A DNA stretch of 45,689 nucleotides from Candidatus Phaeomarinobacter ectocarpi (GCF_000689395.1 NZ_HG966617.1:92382-138070); one strand, 5' to 3'; numbered from the stretch's first letter, positions 24,129 through 34,913 are shown. Numbers and translations: made by a program. The notes: generated by a model from the letters alone, not told the origin.

Positions 24129-25931
24129 CTAGTTGTCGTCCATCTTCAGCGCTGAGATGAATGCTTCCTGCGGAATGTCCACCTTGCCAAACTGACGCAT
24201 GCGCTTCTTGCCCTCTTTCTGCTTGTCGAGGAGCTTGCGCTTACGCGTCGCGTCACCGCCGTAGCACTTGGCCGTCACGTCCTTGCGCATGGCCGCGATG
24301 GTCTCGCGGGCAATCACCCGGCCGCCGATGGCTGCCTGCACCGGTATCTTGAACAGGTGGCGCGGGATCAGGTCCTTGAGCTTCTCGCACATGCCCCGTC
24401 CACGTGCCTCAGCCCGTTCCTTGTGCACGATCATCGCCAATGCATCCACGGGTTCCGCGTTCACCAGAACGGACATCTTCACCAGATTGCCCGGCTGATA
24501 GTCTTCGATGTTGTAGTCGAAGCTGGCATAGCCCTTGGTGACAGATTTGAGCCGGTCATAGAAGTCGAACACAACCTCATTGAGAGGCAGGCGGTAAACG
24601 GCCATGGCCCGGCCGCCCACATAGGTCAGATCCTGCTGCACGCCGCGCCGGTCTTCGCATAGTTTGAGGACTGCTCCGAGATATTCATCCGGCACCAGGA
24701 TCGTTGCCCGGATCCAGGGCTCTTCGATGGTTTCGATCTTCATCGGGTCCGGCATGTCAGCGGGATTGTGCAACTCCACCATCTCACCGTCGGTCATGTG
24801 CATGTGATAGACCACACTTGGCGCGGTGGTAATGAGATCGATGTTGAACTCACGCTCAATCCGTTCACGGATGATCTCAAGATGAAGCAGGCCAAGGAAC
24901 CCGCAGCGGAAGCCGAAACCCAATGCCGCTGACGTTTCCATCTCATACTCAAAGCTGGCGTCATTGAGGCGCAACTTGCCAAGTGAATCGCGCAGGTCTT
25001 CAAACTGCGCCGCGTCCACCGGAAAGAGGCCGCAGAAGACAACCGGCTGCGCCGGTTTGAAGCCGGTCAGAGCTTCTGCCGTCGGGCGTTTTTCATCAGT
25101 AATCGTGTCGCCCACAGCCGTGTCGGCAACCTGCTTGATAGAGGCCGTCAGATAGCCGATTTCACCCGGGCCAAGACTTGCAACTTTTTCCTTCTTGGGA
25201 CGGAACACACCAACTTCATCCACCCCGTAGGTGGCATCGGTTGCCATCATATGGATGCGCTGGCCCTTCTTGAGCTCGCCATCGATGATGCGCACAAGAA
25301 CGATGACGCCCAGATAGGCATCGTACCAGCTATCCACCAGCATGGCCTTGAGCGGTGCAGAGCGGTCGCCCTTGGGCGGTGGCAACTTGTGCACGATGGC
25401 TTCCAGCACGCTCTCAATGCCAAGGCCGGTCTTGGCAGAAATCTCGAGTGCCTCCGATGCGTCCAGACCGATCACATCCTCAATCTGCTGTTTGATGCGG
25501 TCGGGCTCGGCTGCGGGGAGGTCGATCTTGTTGAGGACCGGTACGATTTCATGATCGACCTCAATGGCCTGATACACATTCGCCAGGGTCTGCGCTTCCA
25601 CGCCCTGACTGGCATCGACCACCAGCAGCGACCCCTCGCAGGCGGCCAGCGAGCGGTTCACCTCGTAAGCGAAATCCACATGGCCTGGCGTGTCGATCAG
25701 GTTCAGCACATAGGGCTGGCCGTCGTCGGCTGTGTATTCCAGCCGGACCGTCTGCGCCTTGATGGTGATACCGCGCTCGCGCTCGATATCCATCGAGTCG
25801 AGCACCTGCTGCTTCATCTCACGCGCAGCAAGACCACCGGTGAACTGGATCAGCCGGTCGGCCAGCGTGGATTTGCCGTGGTCAATATGCGCCACGATGG
25901 AGAAGTTGCGGATATGAGAAAGGTCAGTCAT
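24129..25931 (-). CDS. lepA: Elongation factor 4 (LepA), ribosome back-translocating GTPase
   Basis: 600 residues from the ATG at 25931 ([10 protein letters not shown]); the open frame continues upstream but LepA proteins begin here. G1 is AHIDHGKST (14-22), G3 is DTPGHVDF and G4 is NKID. Domains II, III and V follow, and the LepA-specific C-terminal domain contains [20 protein letters not shown]. Domain IV of EF-G is absent, as expected. It acts on the ribosome during translation stress. It lies downstream of the ion channel gene on the same strand with a gap of 68 bases. Confidence 0.98.
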   Translation of the reverse strand: MTDLSHIRNFSIVAHIDHGKSTLADRLIQFTGGLAAREMKQQVLDSMDIERERGITIKAQTVRLEYTADDGQPYVLNLIDTPGHVDFAYEVNRSLAACEGSLLVVDASQGVEAQTLANVYQAIEVDHEIVPVLNKIDLPAAEPDRIKQQIEDVIGLDASEALEISAKTGLGIESVLEAIVHKLPPPKGDRSAPLKAMLVDSWYDAYLGVIVLVRIIDGELKKGQRIHMMATDATYGVDEVGVFRPKKEKVASLGPGEIGYLTASIKQVADTAVGDTITDEKRPTAEALTGFKPAQPVVFCGLFPVDAAQFEDLRDSLGKLRLNDASFEYEMETSAALGFGFRCGFLGLLHLEIIRERIEREFNIDLITTAPSVVYHMHMTDGEMVELHNPADMPDPMKIETIEEPWIRATILVPDEYLGAVLKLCEDRRGVQQDLTYVGGRAMAVYRLPLNEVVFDFYDRLKSVTKGYASFDYNIEDYQPGNLVKMSVLVNAEPVDALAMIVHKERAEARGRGMCEKLKDLIPRHLFKIPVQAAIGGRVIARETIAAMRKDVTAKCYGGDATRKRKLLDKQKEGKKRMRQFGKVDIPQEAFISALKMDDN

Positions 25932-25999
25932 TGCAGCGGCATATAGCACCCGCAAACCCTTGCGCCTAGCGGAATTGATGCCGCATGCCCCGCGGTTGA

Positions 26000-26857
26000 T
26001 CACATGCCCGGTTTGGGGCCTGCTTCTTCTTCCTCCTCAAGCCGTTCGCGCTCGCGCTGCTGGCGCAATTCGTCCTGAAAAGCACCGGCAATAATGCCCG
26101 ATGGCAGGCTCACAAGGCCGATGGCGCCCAGAATGAGCAACCCTGCCGCCATGCGTCCCCCAAGGGTGGCCGGCACCACATCGCCATAGCCCACCGTCGA
26201 GAGCGTCACCACGCTCCACCACATGGCCTTGGGAATGGATCCAAACGCCTCTGGCATGGTGTCGCGCTCAAACAGGTACATGATGACGGCAGCGGAATAG
26301 ATCACCAGCGACGCAATTACCGCAGCCACCAGGAGCTGACGCCAGGTTGACCGTAGAACCCTGATAACCACACGCGCGGGCTCGAAATACTTTGCCAGCT
26401 TGAACAGCCGCGCCAGCCGGAAGGCGCGCAACCATGCCATATCGGCCCCCATGAAACCGGTCGCGATCAGCACGATCAGTTCAGGGCCAAACGCCAGGAA
26501 ATCGACCGACAGCCAGAACCGCCCGGCATAGTGGACGCGATTGCGCAGCCCCGTGACGCCGCGGGTCTGTCCGGCGCACCACAAGCGAAGACAGAATTCG
26601 ATGGCAAAGATCAGCAGAACGGCATCATTGGCCAGATCTAGCAGAAAGGCCGTGTTGGGCGACAAACCTTCCATGGTCTCGACAGTAAACAGCACGACGC
26701 TGAGAATAATCAGAACAAGGATCACCCAGTTCAGAGGCGACAGGCCGCGCCCATCCCACGAATCCAGCAGCAGCTGGCGGTCAAACCAGCTGCGGGCTTC
26801 AGCTGCGCCCTGCTCATAGGGTGGCTCTGTTGCATCATTCGGGGCGGTCATGGGCAT
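26000..26857 (-). CDS. Voltage-gated-type potassium channel (ion transport protein)
   Basis: 285 residues with six predicted membrane segments. The fourth carries regularly spaced basic residues at about 144, 147, 150, 153 and 156 ([17 protein letters not shown]), the S4 voltage-sensor pattern. The pore loop has the potassium filter TVGYGD (221-226). The N-terminal 30 residues are polar. The C-terminus is a short charged helix with an acidic run of Glu. It should form a tetrameric potassium channel in the inner membrane. A second ATG two codons in (26851) is possible. Confidence 0.93.
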   Translation of the reverse strand: MPMTAPNDATEPPYEQGAAEARSWFDRQLLLDSWDGRGLSPLNWVILVLIILSVVLFTVETMEGLSPNTAFLLDLANDAVLLIFAIEFCLRLWCAGQTRGVTGLRNRVHYAGRFWLSVDFLAFGPELIVLIATGFMGADMAWLRAFRLARLFKLAKYFEPARVVIRVLRSTWRQLLVAAVIASLVIYSAAVIMYLFERDTMPEAFGSIPKAMWWSVVTLSTVGYGDVVPATLGGRMAAGLLILGAIGLVSLPSGIIAGAFQDELRQQRERERLEEEEEAGPKPGM

Positions 26858-26929
26858 GTATCCGCATCATGTGCTGCAGCGAATCACGTACAGCCAATGA
26901 CACACATTACCCCCGCCCGGCCTGTACCG

Positions 26930-29323
26930 TCAGCCGCGCAGTGTGCCGCCCGTCGCATTGTGCACGGATGCAACGATTTTCTCGGACACCGCATCAATGT
27001 CCTTGTCGGTCATTGTCTGCCCCGTGGGCTGCAGCGTGACTTCAATAGCCACCGACTTGCTGGCCACATCAATGCCAGCGCCTTCGTAGATATCGAAGAT
27101 CTGTGCATCGGTGATGAGCTTCTTGTCTGCCGATCTGGCAGCCTTCAGCAAATCACTGCCGGCCACGTCCTTGGACACGACAAAAGCAAAGTCACGGCGA
27201 ACGGGCATCAGGTCAGCAGCATCAAGCGGTGGCCTAGACCGTGTGGCCTTCTTGCGCGGAGCCGGGATGGCATCGAGATAGACCTCGAAAGCAGCCACAC
27301 GGCCCGACAGGCCAAGGGCCTCAACAACGCGCGGATGCAGCTCACCAAATTGTGCCAGCACAACTTTGGGCCCAAGGGTCAGCAGGCCGGAGCGGCCCGG
27401 GTGGTACCACTCGGACGCGCCCGCCGACACCTGGGCATTGGCAGCAGGTCCGCCTGCAGCGGCCAGAGCCGCCAGCGCATCTTCCTTGGCGGTGAAGACG
27501 TCCGGAACCGATGCCCCTTGCCATTCACGGGTGGTGTTGCCTGCGCGCACGCCGGCGGCAGATGTGCTCTGGCCTTCCGGAGTTTCGTCTGCGTAGTGGG
27601 CACCGACTTCAAACAGCGCAACGTCGCGCATGCCCCGGTCAATGTTGCGCTGAGCAGCAGCTGCAAGGGTTGCCAGAATGCTCGGGCGCATGTCGGACAG
27701 TTCCGACGAGATCGGATTTGCCAGCTCCAGCGCCTTTTGCCCGCCGCCGAACAATTCCGCCTGCTGCTTTGAGCAGAAGGCCCACGTCACGGCCTCAGAC
27801 AGGCCACGTGAGGCCAGTCCACGCCGGGCGAGGCGCACACGGCCCTGCATTGGCGTGAGGATCGGTTTCGCCACGGCATGCAGACGGGGCAGGGGCGTTG
27901 GCTTCACCTCATTGATGCCATGTACACGCACTGCTTCTTCAACAAGGTCTGCGGAGCCATGCACATCAGGACGCCACGACGGTGGCGTTACCTTGGCCGG
28001 AGATGAGGTGCTGTCGCTCTCGAACCCAAGAGCCTCAAGGATTGAGAAGATGCACGCGTCATTAAGTTCCAGGCCGGTGAGCTTGCGGACCCGTGCCGTG
28101 TCGAATGCAATTTCGCGGCGCCATTCCGGGATGCTACCGGCACTCTCAACGGTGCTGGCGTCACCGCCGCACATGTCGAGGATCAGGCGGGTCGCCATTT
28201 CCATGCCGTCGTGAGCAAATTCCGGATCAACGCCGCGCTCGAAGCGGAAACGGGCGTCGGACGTGATGCCTGTCTTGCGACCGGCTGTCGCGATCGTGAT
28301 GGGGTCAAACAGCGCGCATTCCACAAACACGTTGACCGTGTCCTCGGTGCAGCCCGTGGCTTCGCCGCCCATGACGCCACCAAGCCCGAGCATGCCGTTA
28401 TCGTCGGCGATCACACACATGCTGTCGTCGGCTTTGTATTCCTTGCCGTCGAGCGCCAGAAATTCTTCGCCCGTCCGGCCCATGCGCGCATGCACGGTGC
28501 CTGAAAGCTTGTCCGCATCAAACACATGCAGCGGACGGGCACGATCGAATGACATGTAGTTGGTGATGTCCACCAGCGCATTGATTGGACGAAGGCCGAT
28601 GGCGCGCAGCTTTTTCTGCAGCCAATCCGGTGACGGGCCGTTCTTTACACCTTTGATCATCCGTCCAAGGAACAACTGACAGGCAGGGGCGCTGTCGAAT
28701 TTCAGTTCAACCTTGGTGTCACTCTCAAACGTGCCGGGGACGGCCTCGATGGTTTCAGCCTTGAGGGTGCCCACGCCCATGGCCGCCAGGTCGCGCGCAA
28801 TGCCGCGCACGCCGGTGCAGTCCGGCCGGTTTGGTGTAATGGCGATCTCGATGACGGGGTCATTGACGCCAAGGGCATCAGCCGCGGCCATGCCGACCTC
28901 AAAGTCACCTTCAAGATCGATGATGCCGTTGTGTTCTTCCGACAGTTCAAGCTCGCGTTCCGAGCACATCATGCCGTTGGACTGTACACCGCGAATTTCG
29001 GTTGGCTTCAACGTCATGTCGATGCCGGGCACATAGGCACCTTCCGGCGCAAAAATGCCGGTCAGTCCTTCGCGTGCATTGGGTGCACCACAGACAACCT
29101 GCATCTCGCCCTTGGCCGTGGCGACTTTGCAGAGCCTCAGCTTGTCCGCATTGGGGTGTTGTTCCGTGCTGATGATCTTCGCGACGGTGAATGCGCCAAG
29201 CGCCTTGGCCGGATCGTGGATCTCTTCCACTTCCAGCCCAAGCATGGTCAGGGCGTCAGACAGGTCTTCGAGCGTGGCTGTTGTCTCAAGATGATCCTTG
29301 AGCCAGGAGAGGGAGAATTTCAT
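26930..29323 (-). CDS. pheT: Phenylalanyl-tRNA synthetase beta subunit
   Basis: 797 residues. The N-terminal tRNA-binding (EMAP-like) domain lies at about 39-150, with [15 protein letters not shown]. The B3/B4 editing domain, B5 domain and a catalytic-like core follow. The ferredoxin-fold anticodon-binding domain is at the C-terminus (about 700-797). The length is normal for the bacterial protein. With PheS it forms the alpha2-beta2 enzyme that charges tRNA-Phe. Its ATG overlaps the pheS stop by four bases. Confidence 0.98.
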   Translation of the reverse strand: MKFSLSWLKDHLETTATLEDLSDALTMLGLEVEEIHDPAKALGAFTVAKIISTEQHPNADKLRLCKVATAKGEMQVVCGAPNAREGLTGIFAPEGAYVPGIDMTLKPTEIRGVQSNGMMCSERELELSEEHNGIIDLEGDFEVGMAAADALGVNDPVIEIAITPNRPDCTGVRGIARDLAAMGVGTLKAETIEAVPGTFESDTKVELKFDSAPACQLFLGRMIKGVKNGPSPDWLQKKLRAIGLRPINALVDITNYMSFDRARPLHVFDADKLSGTVHARMGRTGEEFLALDGKEYKADDSMCVIADDNGMLGLGGVMGGEATGCTEDTVNVFVECALFDPITIATAGRKTGITSDARFRFERGVDPEFAHDGMEMATRLILDMCGGDASTVESAGSIPEWRREIAFDTARVRKLTGLELNDACIFSILEALGFESDSTSSPAKVTPPSWRPDVHGSADLVEEAVRVHGINEVKPTPLPRLHAVAKPILTPMQGRVRLARRGLASRGLSEAVTWAFCSKQQAELFGGGQKALELANPISSELSDMRPSILATLAAAAQRNIDRGMRDVALFEVGAHYADETPEGQSTSAAGVRAGNTTREWQGASVPDVFTAKEDALAALAAAGGPAANAQVSAGASEWYHPGRSGLLTLGPKVVLAQFGELHPRVVEALGLSGRVAAFEVYLDAIPAPRKKATRSRPPLDAADLMPVRRDFAFVVSKDVAGSDLLKAARSADKKLITDAQIFDIYEGAGIDVASKSVAIEVTLQPTGQTMTDKDIDAVSEKIVASVHNATGGTLRG

Positions 29324-30414
29324 CGGCTCAGCCCCCCGTATAGAGACGGTACATCCAGAGCCGAGAACCCGTAATGCTTGAGCCAGCGCAGGTCGCCATC
29401 AAAGAACGCCCGCAGATCAGGTGCGCCATATTTCAGCATGGCGAGGCGATCAATGCCGATGCCGAAGGCAAAGCCCTGATAGACCTCAGGGTCGAGGCCG
29501 GACGCGGACAACACATTCGGATTGACCATGCCGCAGCCCAGAATTTCCATCCAGTCGTCACCCTGGCCGATCTTGACGTCCTTGCCAGACCGATCACAGC
29601 GGATGTCCACTTCCATGGACGGTTCCGTGAACGGGAAGTAGCTGGGGCGGAACCGCATTTCCACGCTGTCTACTTCAAAGTAGGCGCGGGCGAATTCTTC
29701 CAGTGTCCAGCGCAGGTGACCCATATGGGTTGTTTCATCAATGACCATGCCTTCGACCTGATGGAACATCGGGGTATGCGTCTGGTCACTGTCGCAGCGG
29801 AACGTGCGGCCCGGCGCAATGAAGCGATGCGGCGGCTTTTCGCTGCGCATGGTGCGCACCTGCACGGGACTTGTATGTGTACGGAGCAACAGCCGTGAGC
29901 CGTCTTCCTGCTCATGGAAATAGAACGTGTCATGCATCTGCCGGGCAGGGTGCTCCGGCGGGATGTTCAGGGCGGTGAAGTTGTATTCGTCCGTTTCGAT
30001 GTCCGGACCTTCCTTCACGTCAAAGCCCATGTCGGCGAAGATAGCGACGATCTCATCCATCACCTGTGAGTTTGGGTGGATGCGGCCCTGCTCCGCCGGC
30101 GCAGCGGCAACGGGCAGCGTGACGTCCACGCGCTCCTGTTCCAACTGCACTTCAAGTGCTGCTTCATGCAGCATGGCCTGACGCGCGGTGATGGCGTCGG
30201 CGATGCGCGTCTTGAGGCCATTGAGAAGCGGGCCTGCTTCCTTGCGCTCTTCCGGGCTCATCTTGCCCAGGCCCTTCATCAGTTCAGAGACACGCCCCTT
30301 CTTGCCAAGGGCGGCCACGCGCACCTGTTCCAGCGCGTCGAGGGTTTCAGCATCTGCGATCGCAGAGGTGAACTGGTCTTCGAGGGTTTTCGCTTCGGTC
30401 TGAAGGTCGCTCAT
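29320..30414 (-). CDS. pheS: Phenylalanyl-tRNA synthetase alpha subunit
   Basis: 364 residues with an N-terminal coiled-coil arm (1-90) and a class II catalytic core. Motif 2 lies around [10 protein letters not shown] and motif 3 in [13 protein letters not shown] near the C-terminus. The core makes phenylalanyl-adenylate. It overlaps pheT by four bases. The 151 bases between rplT and pheS contain a terminator-like structure ending about 42 bases before the ATG. Confidence 0.98.
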   Translation of the reverse strand: MSDLQTEAKTLEDQFTSAIADAETLDALEQVRVAALGKKGRVSELMKGLGKMSPEERKEAGPLLNGLKTRIADAITARQAMLHEAALEVQLEQERVDVTLPVAAAPAEQGRIHPNSQVMDEIVAIFADMGFDVKEGPDIETDEYNFTALNIPPEHPARQMHDTFYFHEQEDGSRLLLRTHTSPVQVRTMRSEKPPHRFIAPGRTFRCDSDQTHTPMFHQVEGMVIDETTHMGHLRWTLEEFARAYFEVDSVEMRFRPSYFPFTEPSMEVDIRCDRSGKDVKIGQGDDWMEILGCGMVNPNVLSASGLDPEVYQGFAFGIGIDRLAMLKYGAPDLRAFFDGDLRWLKHYGFSALDVPSLYGGLSR

Positions 30415-30456
30415 CTGGTCTCAATTCCGGCCATTTGCATCTTGGCCTTGTTGCAT

Positions 30457-30538
30457 AAAAAAATCGCTGTTGCCACGCGCGTGGCAGCTCGTCGGTTCTG
30501 GTGGGAACCGGCAGCAGCCCGCGCGGGCAAACAGCGAT
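30457..30538 (-). terminator. Terminator-like structure between rplT and pheS; candidate pheST attenuator
   Basis: Reading leftward, ATCGCTGTT (30530-30538) pairs perfectly with AACAGCGAT (30463-30471) and is followed by seven U residues. Inside the long stem lie three alternative hairpins: GCCCGCGCGGGC (30517-30528), CGGTTC/GAACCG (30493-30510) and GCCACGCGCGTGGC (30472-30485). The alternatives could compete with the outer stem. The T run ends about 42 bases before the pheS ATG, leaving little room for a promoter, so attenuation of pheST or readthrough is likely. No Phe-rich leader peptide is seen. Confidence 0.6.
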
Positions 30539-30565
30539 GTTTATCGTGTGGATGAGTCCTAAGGA

Positions 30566-30922
30566 CTACTTCAGCGCGGCGGCCGCCTGATCGACCAGAG
30601 CCTTGAAGGCCTCAGGTTCGCGGATCGCGATGTCAGACAGCACTTTGCGGTCCACGTCGATCCCGGCAACCGTGAGGCCGTTGATAAATCGGCCATAAGT
30701 CATGCCGTGCTCACGCGTGGCAGCATTGATGCGCTGAATCCAAAGCGAACGGAACGTCCGCTTGCGGACCTTGCGGTCGCGATACTGGTACTGGCCAGCC
30801 TTGTCGACAGCCTGGGTGGCGATACGGAAGGTGTTCTTCCGGGCGCCGTAATAGCCCTTGGCTTTCTTGATAACTTTGCGATGACGGGCGTGAGTTGTGA
30901 CGCCCCGTTTGACACGTGCCAT
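30566..30922 (-). CDS. rplT: 50S ribosomal protein L20
   Basis: 118 residues, full length and highly typical: [20 protein letters not shown] at the start, a long helical N-terminal arm rich in Arg and Lys, and a globular C-terminal domain with [14 protein letters not shown]. It binds 23S rRNA early in 50S assembly. It follows rpmI after 37 bases and precedes pheS. Confidence 0.99.
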   Translation of the reverse strand: MARVKRGVTTHARHRKVIKKAKGYYGARKNTFRIATQAVDKAGQYQYRDRKVRKRTFRSLWIQRINAATREHGMTYGRFINGLTVAGIDVDRKVLSDIAIREPEAFKALVDQAAAALK

Positions 30923-30959
30923 GTCAGGTTCTCCTCAAACGATTTTCTAAAAGGGGCGT

Positions 30960-31157
30960 TCAGCCGTATGGCAGGAACTTTTTGACGACCTTGGCATCCT
31001 GCGGTGACAGGATGGTGGTGCCACGCAGATTACGAATCTGGGTTTGGCTTCGCTTGATCATGCCGTGGCGCTTGCCGGCCTGGCCCGCGCGCACTTTCCC
31101 TTTAGCCGTAAGAGAGAAACGCTTCTTGGCGCCGCTCTTTGTCTTCAGTTTGGGCAT
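30960..31157 (-). CDS. rpmI: 50S ribosomal protein L35
   Basis: 65 residues, basic, with the L35 pattern [20 protein letters not shown] and a C-terminal [16 protein letters not shown]. An AAGGAAG ribosome site lies about seven bases before the ATG. It is first in the rpmI-rplT pair; in many bacteria infC would precede it, but here infC is about 4 kb away. Confidence 0.99.
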   Translation of the reverse strand: MPKLKTKSGAKKRFSLTAKGKVRAGQAGKRHGMIKRSQTQIRNLRGTTILSPQDAKVVKKFLPYG

Positions 31158-31397
31158 TTCGCGTCTTCCTTCAAATCAAAGCGCCAGATCATTGATCCAG
31201 CGCTGGAACAGCAACAAAGCCGCCATGGCATGCCCTACAGGCCAGGCGGCACTAAGAGGCGGGGTTATAGAGGGGCCAGAAGGGGGATGCAAGAGGAGTG
31301 AGGTCCCGTTCCGGTCATGCCTGATGCCCTTTTTTGTTGCCGGGCTGGGACATGATCCGCTAGGCTGAGTTCAATATATAAACTCAGAAAGGTGCCG
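31158..31397. promoter_or_regulatory. Shared intergenic region between rpmI and the dienelactone hydrolase gene
   Basis: The gap should hold the divergent promoters of rpmI (left) and the hydrolase (right). A perfect 7-base inverted repeat CTGAGTT (31365-31371) and AACTCAG (31381-31387) brackets CAATATATA just before the AAAGGTG ribosome site of the hydrolase. The TATATA could be a -10 or the dyad an operator or leader hairpin. No clear rpmI promoter is recognised. Confidence 0.4.
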
Positions 31398-32240
31398 ATG
31401 TCTGCGCAAAGCATGTTTGAAGATGATCCGCTGGATGATTTCGACCATCGGGAGATCACCCTGGACGGGGCAACGCCGGGCATCACCAAGATGGTGCATG
31501 TCATGGGGTCGGGCCCGGCGGTCATCGTGATGACGGAAATGCCCAATATTAGTCCCCATGTGTCGCGGTTTGCCCGCTGGGTGCGCGATGCTGGGTTTAC
31601 GGTCTATATGCCGTCGCTTTTTGGCCGCGATGGCGCGGTTCCCACCGAAAAAGAAGGCTCTGAAAGCTTCCAACACGCGTGCGTCAGCGCTGAGTTCCGG
31701 GCTTTTGCCAAAGGCAATCCGGACGGCAAGGCCAGCCCGGTCACGATCTGGCTGCGGGCGCTGGCGAAACTGGCCCACGAAGAATGTGGCGGCCCCGGCG
31801 TTGGGGCCATCGGCATGTGCTTCACGGGCAATTTCGCTCTGTCGATGATGCTTGAGGACGCGGTTCTGGCGCCGGTGCTGTCTCAGCCGTCCCTGCCGCT
31901 CGACGACAAGGCCGCCGTCGAAAGCCCACCGGAAGAGCTGGCCGCCGTGCGTGCACGCATGGAGCGCGACGACCTCACGGTGCTGGCCTATCGCTTTGAG
32001 GGGGACAGCTTCTGCCAGGCAGAGCGGTTTGCCCGCTATGCAGAAGCCCTGGGCGATCGTTTCGAAGGCCATGTGCTGCCAGACAGTGCGGCCAACACCG
32101 ACCTCCCTGAATTCGCCAAGAAGTTTGTGACGACGCCCCACAGCGTGGTGACCACCCATCTCATTGATGAGGAGGGGGAGCCCACAGCCATGGCACGTGA
32201 CAACATTCTGGACTTCTTCAAGCAGCGGCTTTCTGCATAG
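31398..32240 (+). CDS. Dienelactone hydrolase family protein
   Basis: 280 residues from the ATG at 31398; a GTG two codons upstream is in frame, but AAAGGTG is spaced for the ATG. It is an alpha/beta hydrolase with a Cys nucleophile, Cys141 in GAIGMCFTGNFAL, as in dienelactone hydrolases that open lactone rings in chloroaromatic breakdown. The His is probably in the C-terminal third. The natural substrate is unknown because many DLH-like proteins have other roles. It is the only rightward gene in this leftward region. Confidence 0.9.
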   Translation: MSAQSMFEDDPLDDFDHREITLDGATPGITKMVHVMGSGPAVIVMTEMPNISPHVSRFARWVRDAGFTVYMPSLFGRDGAVPTEKEGSESFQHACVSAEFRAFAKGNPDGKASPVTIWLRALAKLAHEECGGPGVGAIGMCFTGNFALSMMLEDAVLAPVLSQPSLPLDDKAAVESPPEELAAVRARMERDDLTVLAYRFEGDSFCQAERFARYAEALGDRFEGHVLPDSAANTDLPEFAKKFVTTPHSVVTTHLIDEEGEPTAMARDNILDFFKQRLSA

Positions 32241-32361
32241 CCCGGGGTTGGACAAGCAGACACGGCAAAACCCGGACGCCACAGGGGAGCAACATCCAGG
32301 CTTCGCGCACCATCACCGATCGTTGAAAGATGCGATGGTTTCGTGAGGAGAGGCGTGCGGG

Positions 32362-32538
32362 TTAGTTGGCGCCGTTACCTTCGCCGCGTACGTCTTCCAG
32401 TACGTCAAACTCGCCGTCGCCTTCATTCACCTCGTCAGCCACGGTGTATCCGGCACCGGCTGCAACGCCGAGCGCGCACCCGCCGGCGGGGACCGCCATC
32501 ACAGTGACTACAGCGAGGGCTTTAAGCAGATCGGTCAT
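32362..32538 (-). CDS. Small putative lipoprotein (58 residues)
   Basis: A short open frame from the ATG at 32538 to TAA at 32362. The N-terminus (MTDLLKALAVVTVMAVPAGG) is a hydrophobic signal ending in an atypical lipobox PAGGC with Cys21. A Gly/Ala-rich stretch and an acidic tail (DEVNEGDGEFDVLEDVRGEG) follow. It is unlike its neighbours and I do not recognise it. A GGGAG lies about nine bases upstream of the ATG. Codon use is GC-rich at third positions, as expected of a real gene. It could be a small envelope or entericidin-like peptide; the function is unknown. Confidence 0.65.
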   Translation of the reverse strand: MTDLLKALAVVTVMAVPAGGCALGVAAGAGYTVADEVNEGDGEFDVLEDVRGEGNGAN

Positions 32539-32638
32539 AAGGACTACTCCCGTTTGAATTACAGACAGGAGTAGAACGATGCAGACGCTGCGTTGTTCCC
32601 AGAAAATATCACACGGTCAGTGGGTCGCAGATCTCTGC

Positions 32639-33886
32639 CTATTCCGCAGCCGTCTGGTTCACCTGCGGTTTCGACACCGCAGCTGGAATAACCGGAATGT
32701 CCTTGTCCGCGATGGGCGCCATCTTCTGTTTCCGGGCAAGGGCTGCCTCGATGTAGGGCGCCAGCTCTTGAGCTTTCCGGGCCTCACGCTTGGCAACGTC
32801 CGCCTTGAAGTCCGGCATGACGTCAGACGCAAACAGCTCAAGACTTTCGCAGATATGCTGGTGGGAGTTGTTGCCCGCCTGCTGCATGAAGATCACCTGA
32901 TCAACGCCGGCCTCCTGCATGGCTTTCAAATGCGCGCGCATGTCGTCCGGCGTGCCGATGCCACCAAGCCCGCCGGGGGCCTGGGACGCGGCTTCCTTGA
33001 TCACGTCCTCCGTCCGGTCACCGCGACGCTCGATATATTCCGCCCACATATCCGTACGGCCCGGCACGAAGTCCTGCGTCACCATGCGCCCAAGTGCATA
33101 GCCGAAGAACTCAAAGCCTTCATGGCCACGGCGGATTGCTTCCTCGCGGTCCTGATGGATTGAGAAAGACGACACCATGGCGATGTTGGCATTGACCCGA
33201 TGGCCCAGCGGTACGCACTGGTCTGACTTGATGATGCCGTAATAGATGTCGGCCCACGCGCGGGCTTCGTCGGGATCAACAAATGAGAACGCCAGCGCGC
33301 CGAGACCAAGAGACGCCGCCACCTTGATGGTGTCGCGATTGGTGCAGGCCATCCACATGGGCGGATGCGGCTTCTGCATTGGTTTGGGGATCACATTGCG
33401 GCACGGCATGGAGAAGGTCTTGCCTTCAAACCCCGGATAGGGGTCCATCACCATCATGTTGGCGATCTGCTCGGCTGCCTCCAGGGACATCTCGCGTTTT
33501 TCCCGCGCGGGAATGTCAAAGCCGCCAAGCTCAAGACGCGTTGCGCCCTCGCCAATGCCAAAGTCCACACGGCCATCTGAAATGAGATCAAGCGTTCCGA
33601 TGCACTCAGCCGTGCGGGCCGGGTGATTGTAGTTGGCAATCACCTGCCGAATGCCATGGCCCAACCGGATGTTTTTGGTTTGCCCTGCGGCGGCGGCGAG
33701 AAACACTTCCGGTGCTGCGGAGTGGGAGTACTCCTCAAGGAAGTGGTGCTCCACCTCCCACGCATAGTCGTAACCAAGCTTGTCCGCGAGAACGATCTGG
33801 TCCAGCGCCTCCTTGAAAAGACGATGTTCCCCGTGCTCACCCCAGGGGCGTGGCAGCTGAAGTTCGTAAAAGACCCCAAAGCGCAT
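32639..33886 (-). CDS. LLM class flavin-dependent oxidoreductase (luciferase-like monooxygenase)
   Basis: 415 residues from the ATG at 33886 (MRFGVFYELQLPRPWGE), preceded by a GGGAGGGG ribosome site; the frame is open upstream without support. It has the TIM-barrel pattern of bacterial luciferase-like monooxygenases: WEVEHHFLEEYSHSAAPEVF, then RLGHGIRQVI and DFGIGEGATRLELGGF. It probably uses reduced FMN or F420-like cofactor to oxidise an organic substrate, as in alkane or long-chain compound metabolism; this is unresolved. It lies 73 bases downstream of the HSL-type esterase. Confidence 0.92.
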   Translation of the reverse strand: MRFGVFYELQLPRPWGEHGEHRLFKEALDQIVLADKLGYDYAWEVEHHFLEEYSHSAAPEVFLAAAAGQTKNIRLGHGIRQVIANYNHPARTAECIGTLDLISDGRVDFGIGEGATRLELGGFDIPAREKREMSLEAAEQIANMMVMDPYPGFEGKTFSMPCRNVIPKPMQKPHPPMWMACTNRDTIKVAASLGLGALAFSFVDPDEARAWADIYYGIIKSDQCVPLGHRVNANIAMVSSFSIHQDREEAIRRGHEGFEFFGYALGRMVTQDFVPGRTDMWAEYIERRGDRTEDVIKEAASQAPGGLGGIGTPDDMRAHLKAMQEAGVDQVIFMQQAGNNSHQHICESLELFASDVMPDFKADVAKREARKAQELAPYIEAALARKQKMAPIADKDIPVIPAAVSKPQVNQTAAE

Positions 33887-33959
33887 CGGTGTCCCCTCCC
33901 ATGTTTTTTGTTTTCTGGAGAAGTATGACGCCGATTGGCTGGAATGCAAAAAAGCTGCG

Positions 33960-34913
33960 TTAGGCTGGCTCGTAAACGCCCAGGCCGCGACCCAGCGATT
34001 CCAGATAATCCCGCTCAAACCGTTGAGACACCGGCGCGTCCTGCACAAAGACAAAGCCGTGATAGGCGGCCGGATAGACCTGCAATTCCGTTGCGACGCC
34101 TGCCGCCGTCAGCCGACGGGCATAGGCGATGTCTTCATCCAAAAACAGATCAAGGCTGCCGACACCGATCCATGTGGGCGGCAGTCCTTCCACGCTCTGC
34201 GCGCGGGCTGGCACAGCCGGGGCGGCGGGATCAGCGTCACCCAGATAGGACGCCCAGCCGAACACATTGGCGTCCGCCGTCCACACGAACTCGCCCGTAA
34301 GCGGATCAGGTGTTGCGCCCGGTGCTGTCGTGCGGTCATCCAGCATGGGATAGACAAGATGCTGGAACGCGATTGTGTATTTTCCTTCCGCATGGGTGCG
34401 CTGGACAAGGGCTGCCGCCAACCCGCCACCGGCACTGTCACCCCCCACGGCAATGCGCGCAGCGTCCACATTCAACTCGCCCGCATTGTCAAACAGCCAC
34501 GCAAGTGCATCAGCGCAGTCATCAAGCGGTGCAGGATAGGGGTGTTCGGGTGCCAGTCGGTACTCGACGGAAACAACGGTCACGCCGAGCTGTGCTGCAA
34601 TCCGCGTGTTGCGCTGGTCAGAACCTTCCACATTGCCGCCGATATATCCGCCGCCATGGATATGCAGGAAGCCCGGGCGGGCGCCGGAGCTCTTATTGCT
34701 CTCGTAAACCAGGCATCGAACATCCGGCGCACCCTTGAGCCCTGGCACCTTGATTTCGCGACGGGTGACATCATGCTCCGCCGGATCACCAAGCACAGCC
34801 ATGCTGGCCATCAGCTCACGTATGCCCGGCAAAGCCTCGGTTGAAAGTTCAAGTGTAGGAAACACATCCAGAAACGATTGCAGGTCCGGATCAACAAGGT
34901 GGCGGGTGCTCAT
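33960..34913 (-). CDS. Alpha/beta hydrolase, HSL (hormone-sensitive lipase) family
   Basis: 317 residues. The oxyanion motif HGGG (86-89) is followed by the nucleophile in GDSAGG (158-163, Ser160). A late Asp and a His in AAYHGF complete the triad. These enzymes hydrolyse short-to-medium-chain esters. It precedes the LLM oxidoreductase on the same strand, and the two may act in one catabolic pathway (inference). A terminator separates it from infC upstream. Confidence 0.93.
   Translation of the reverse strand: MSTRHLVDPDLQSFLDVFPTLELSTEALPGIRELMASMAVLGDPAEHDVTRREIKVPGLKGAPDVRCLVYESNKSSGARPGFLHIHGGGYIGGNVEGSDQRNTRIAAQLGVTVVSVEYRLAPEHPYPAPLDDCADALAWLFDNAGELNVDAARIAVGGDSAGGGLAAALVQRTHAEGKYTIAFQHLVYPMLDDRTTAPGATPDPLTGEFVWTADANVFGWASYLGDADPAAPAVPARAQSVEGLPPTWIGVGSLDLFLDEDIAYARRLTAAGVATELQVYPAAYHGFVFVQDAPVSQRFERDYLESLGRGLGVYEPA

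Noticed and set aside
31371-32282. 303-codon open frame antisense to the dienelactone hydrolase
   Set aside because: The sense gene has the family Cys motif and ribosome site; the antisense frame has none.
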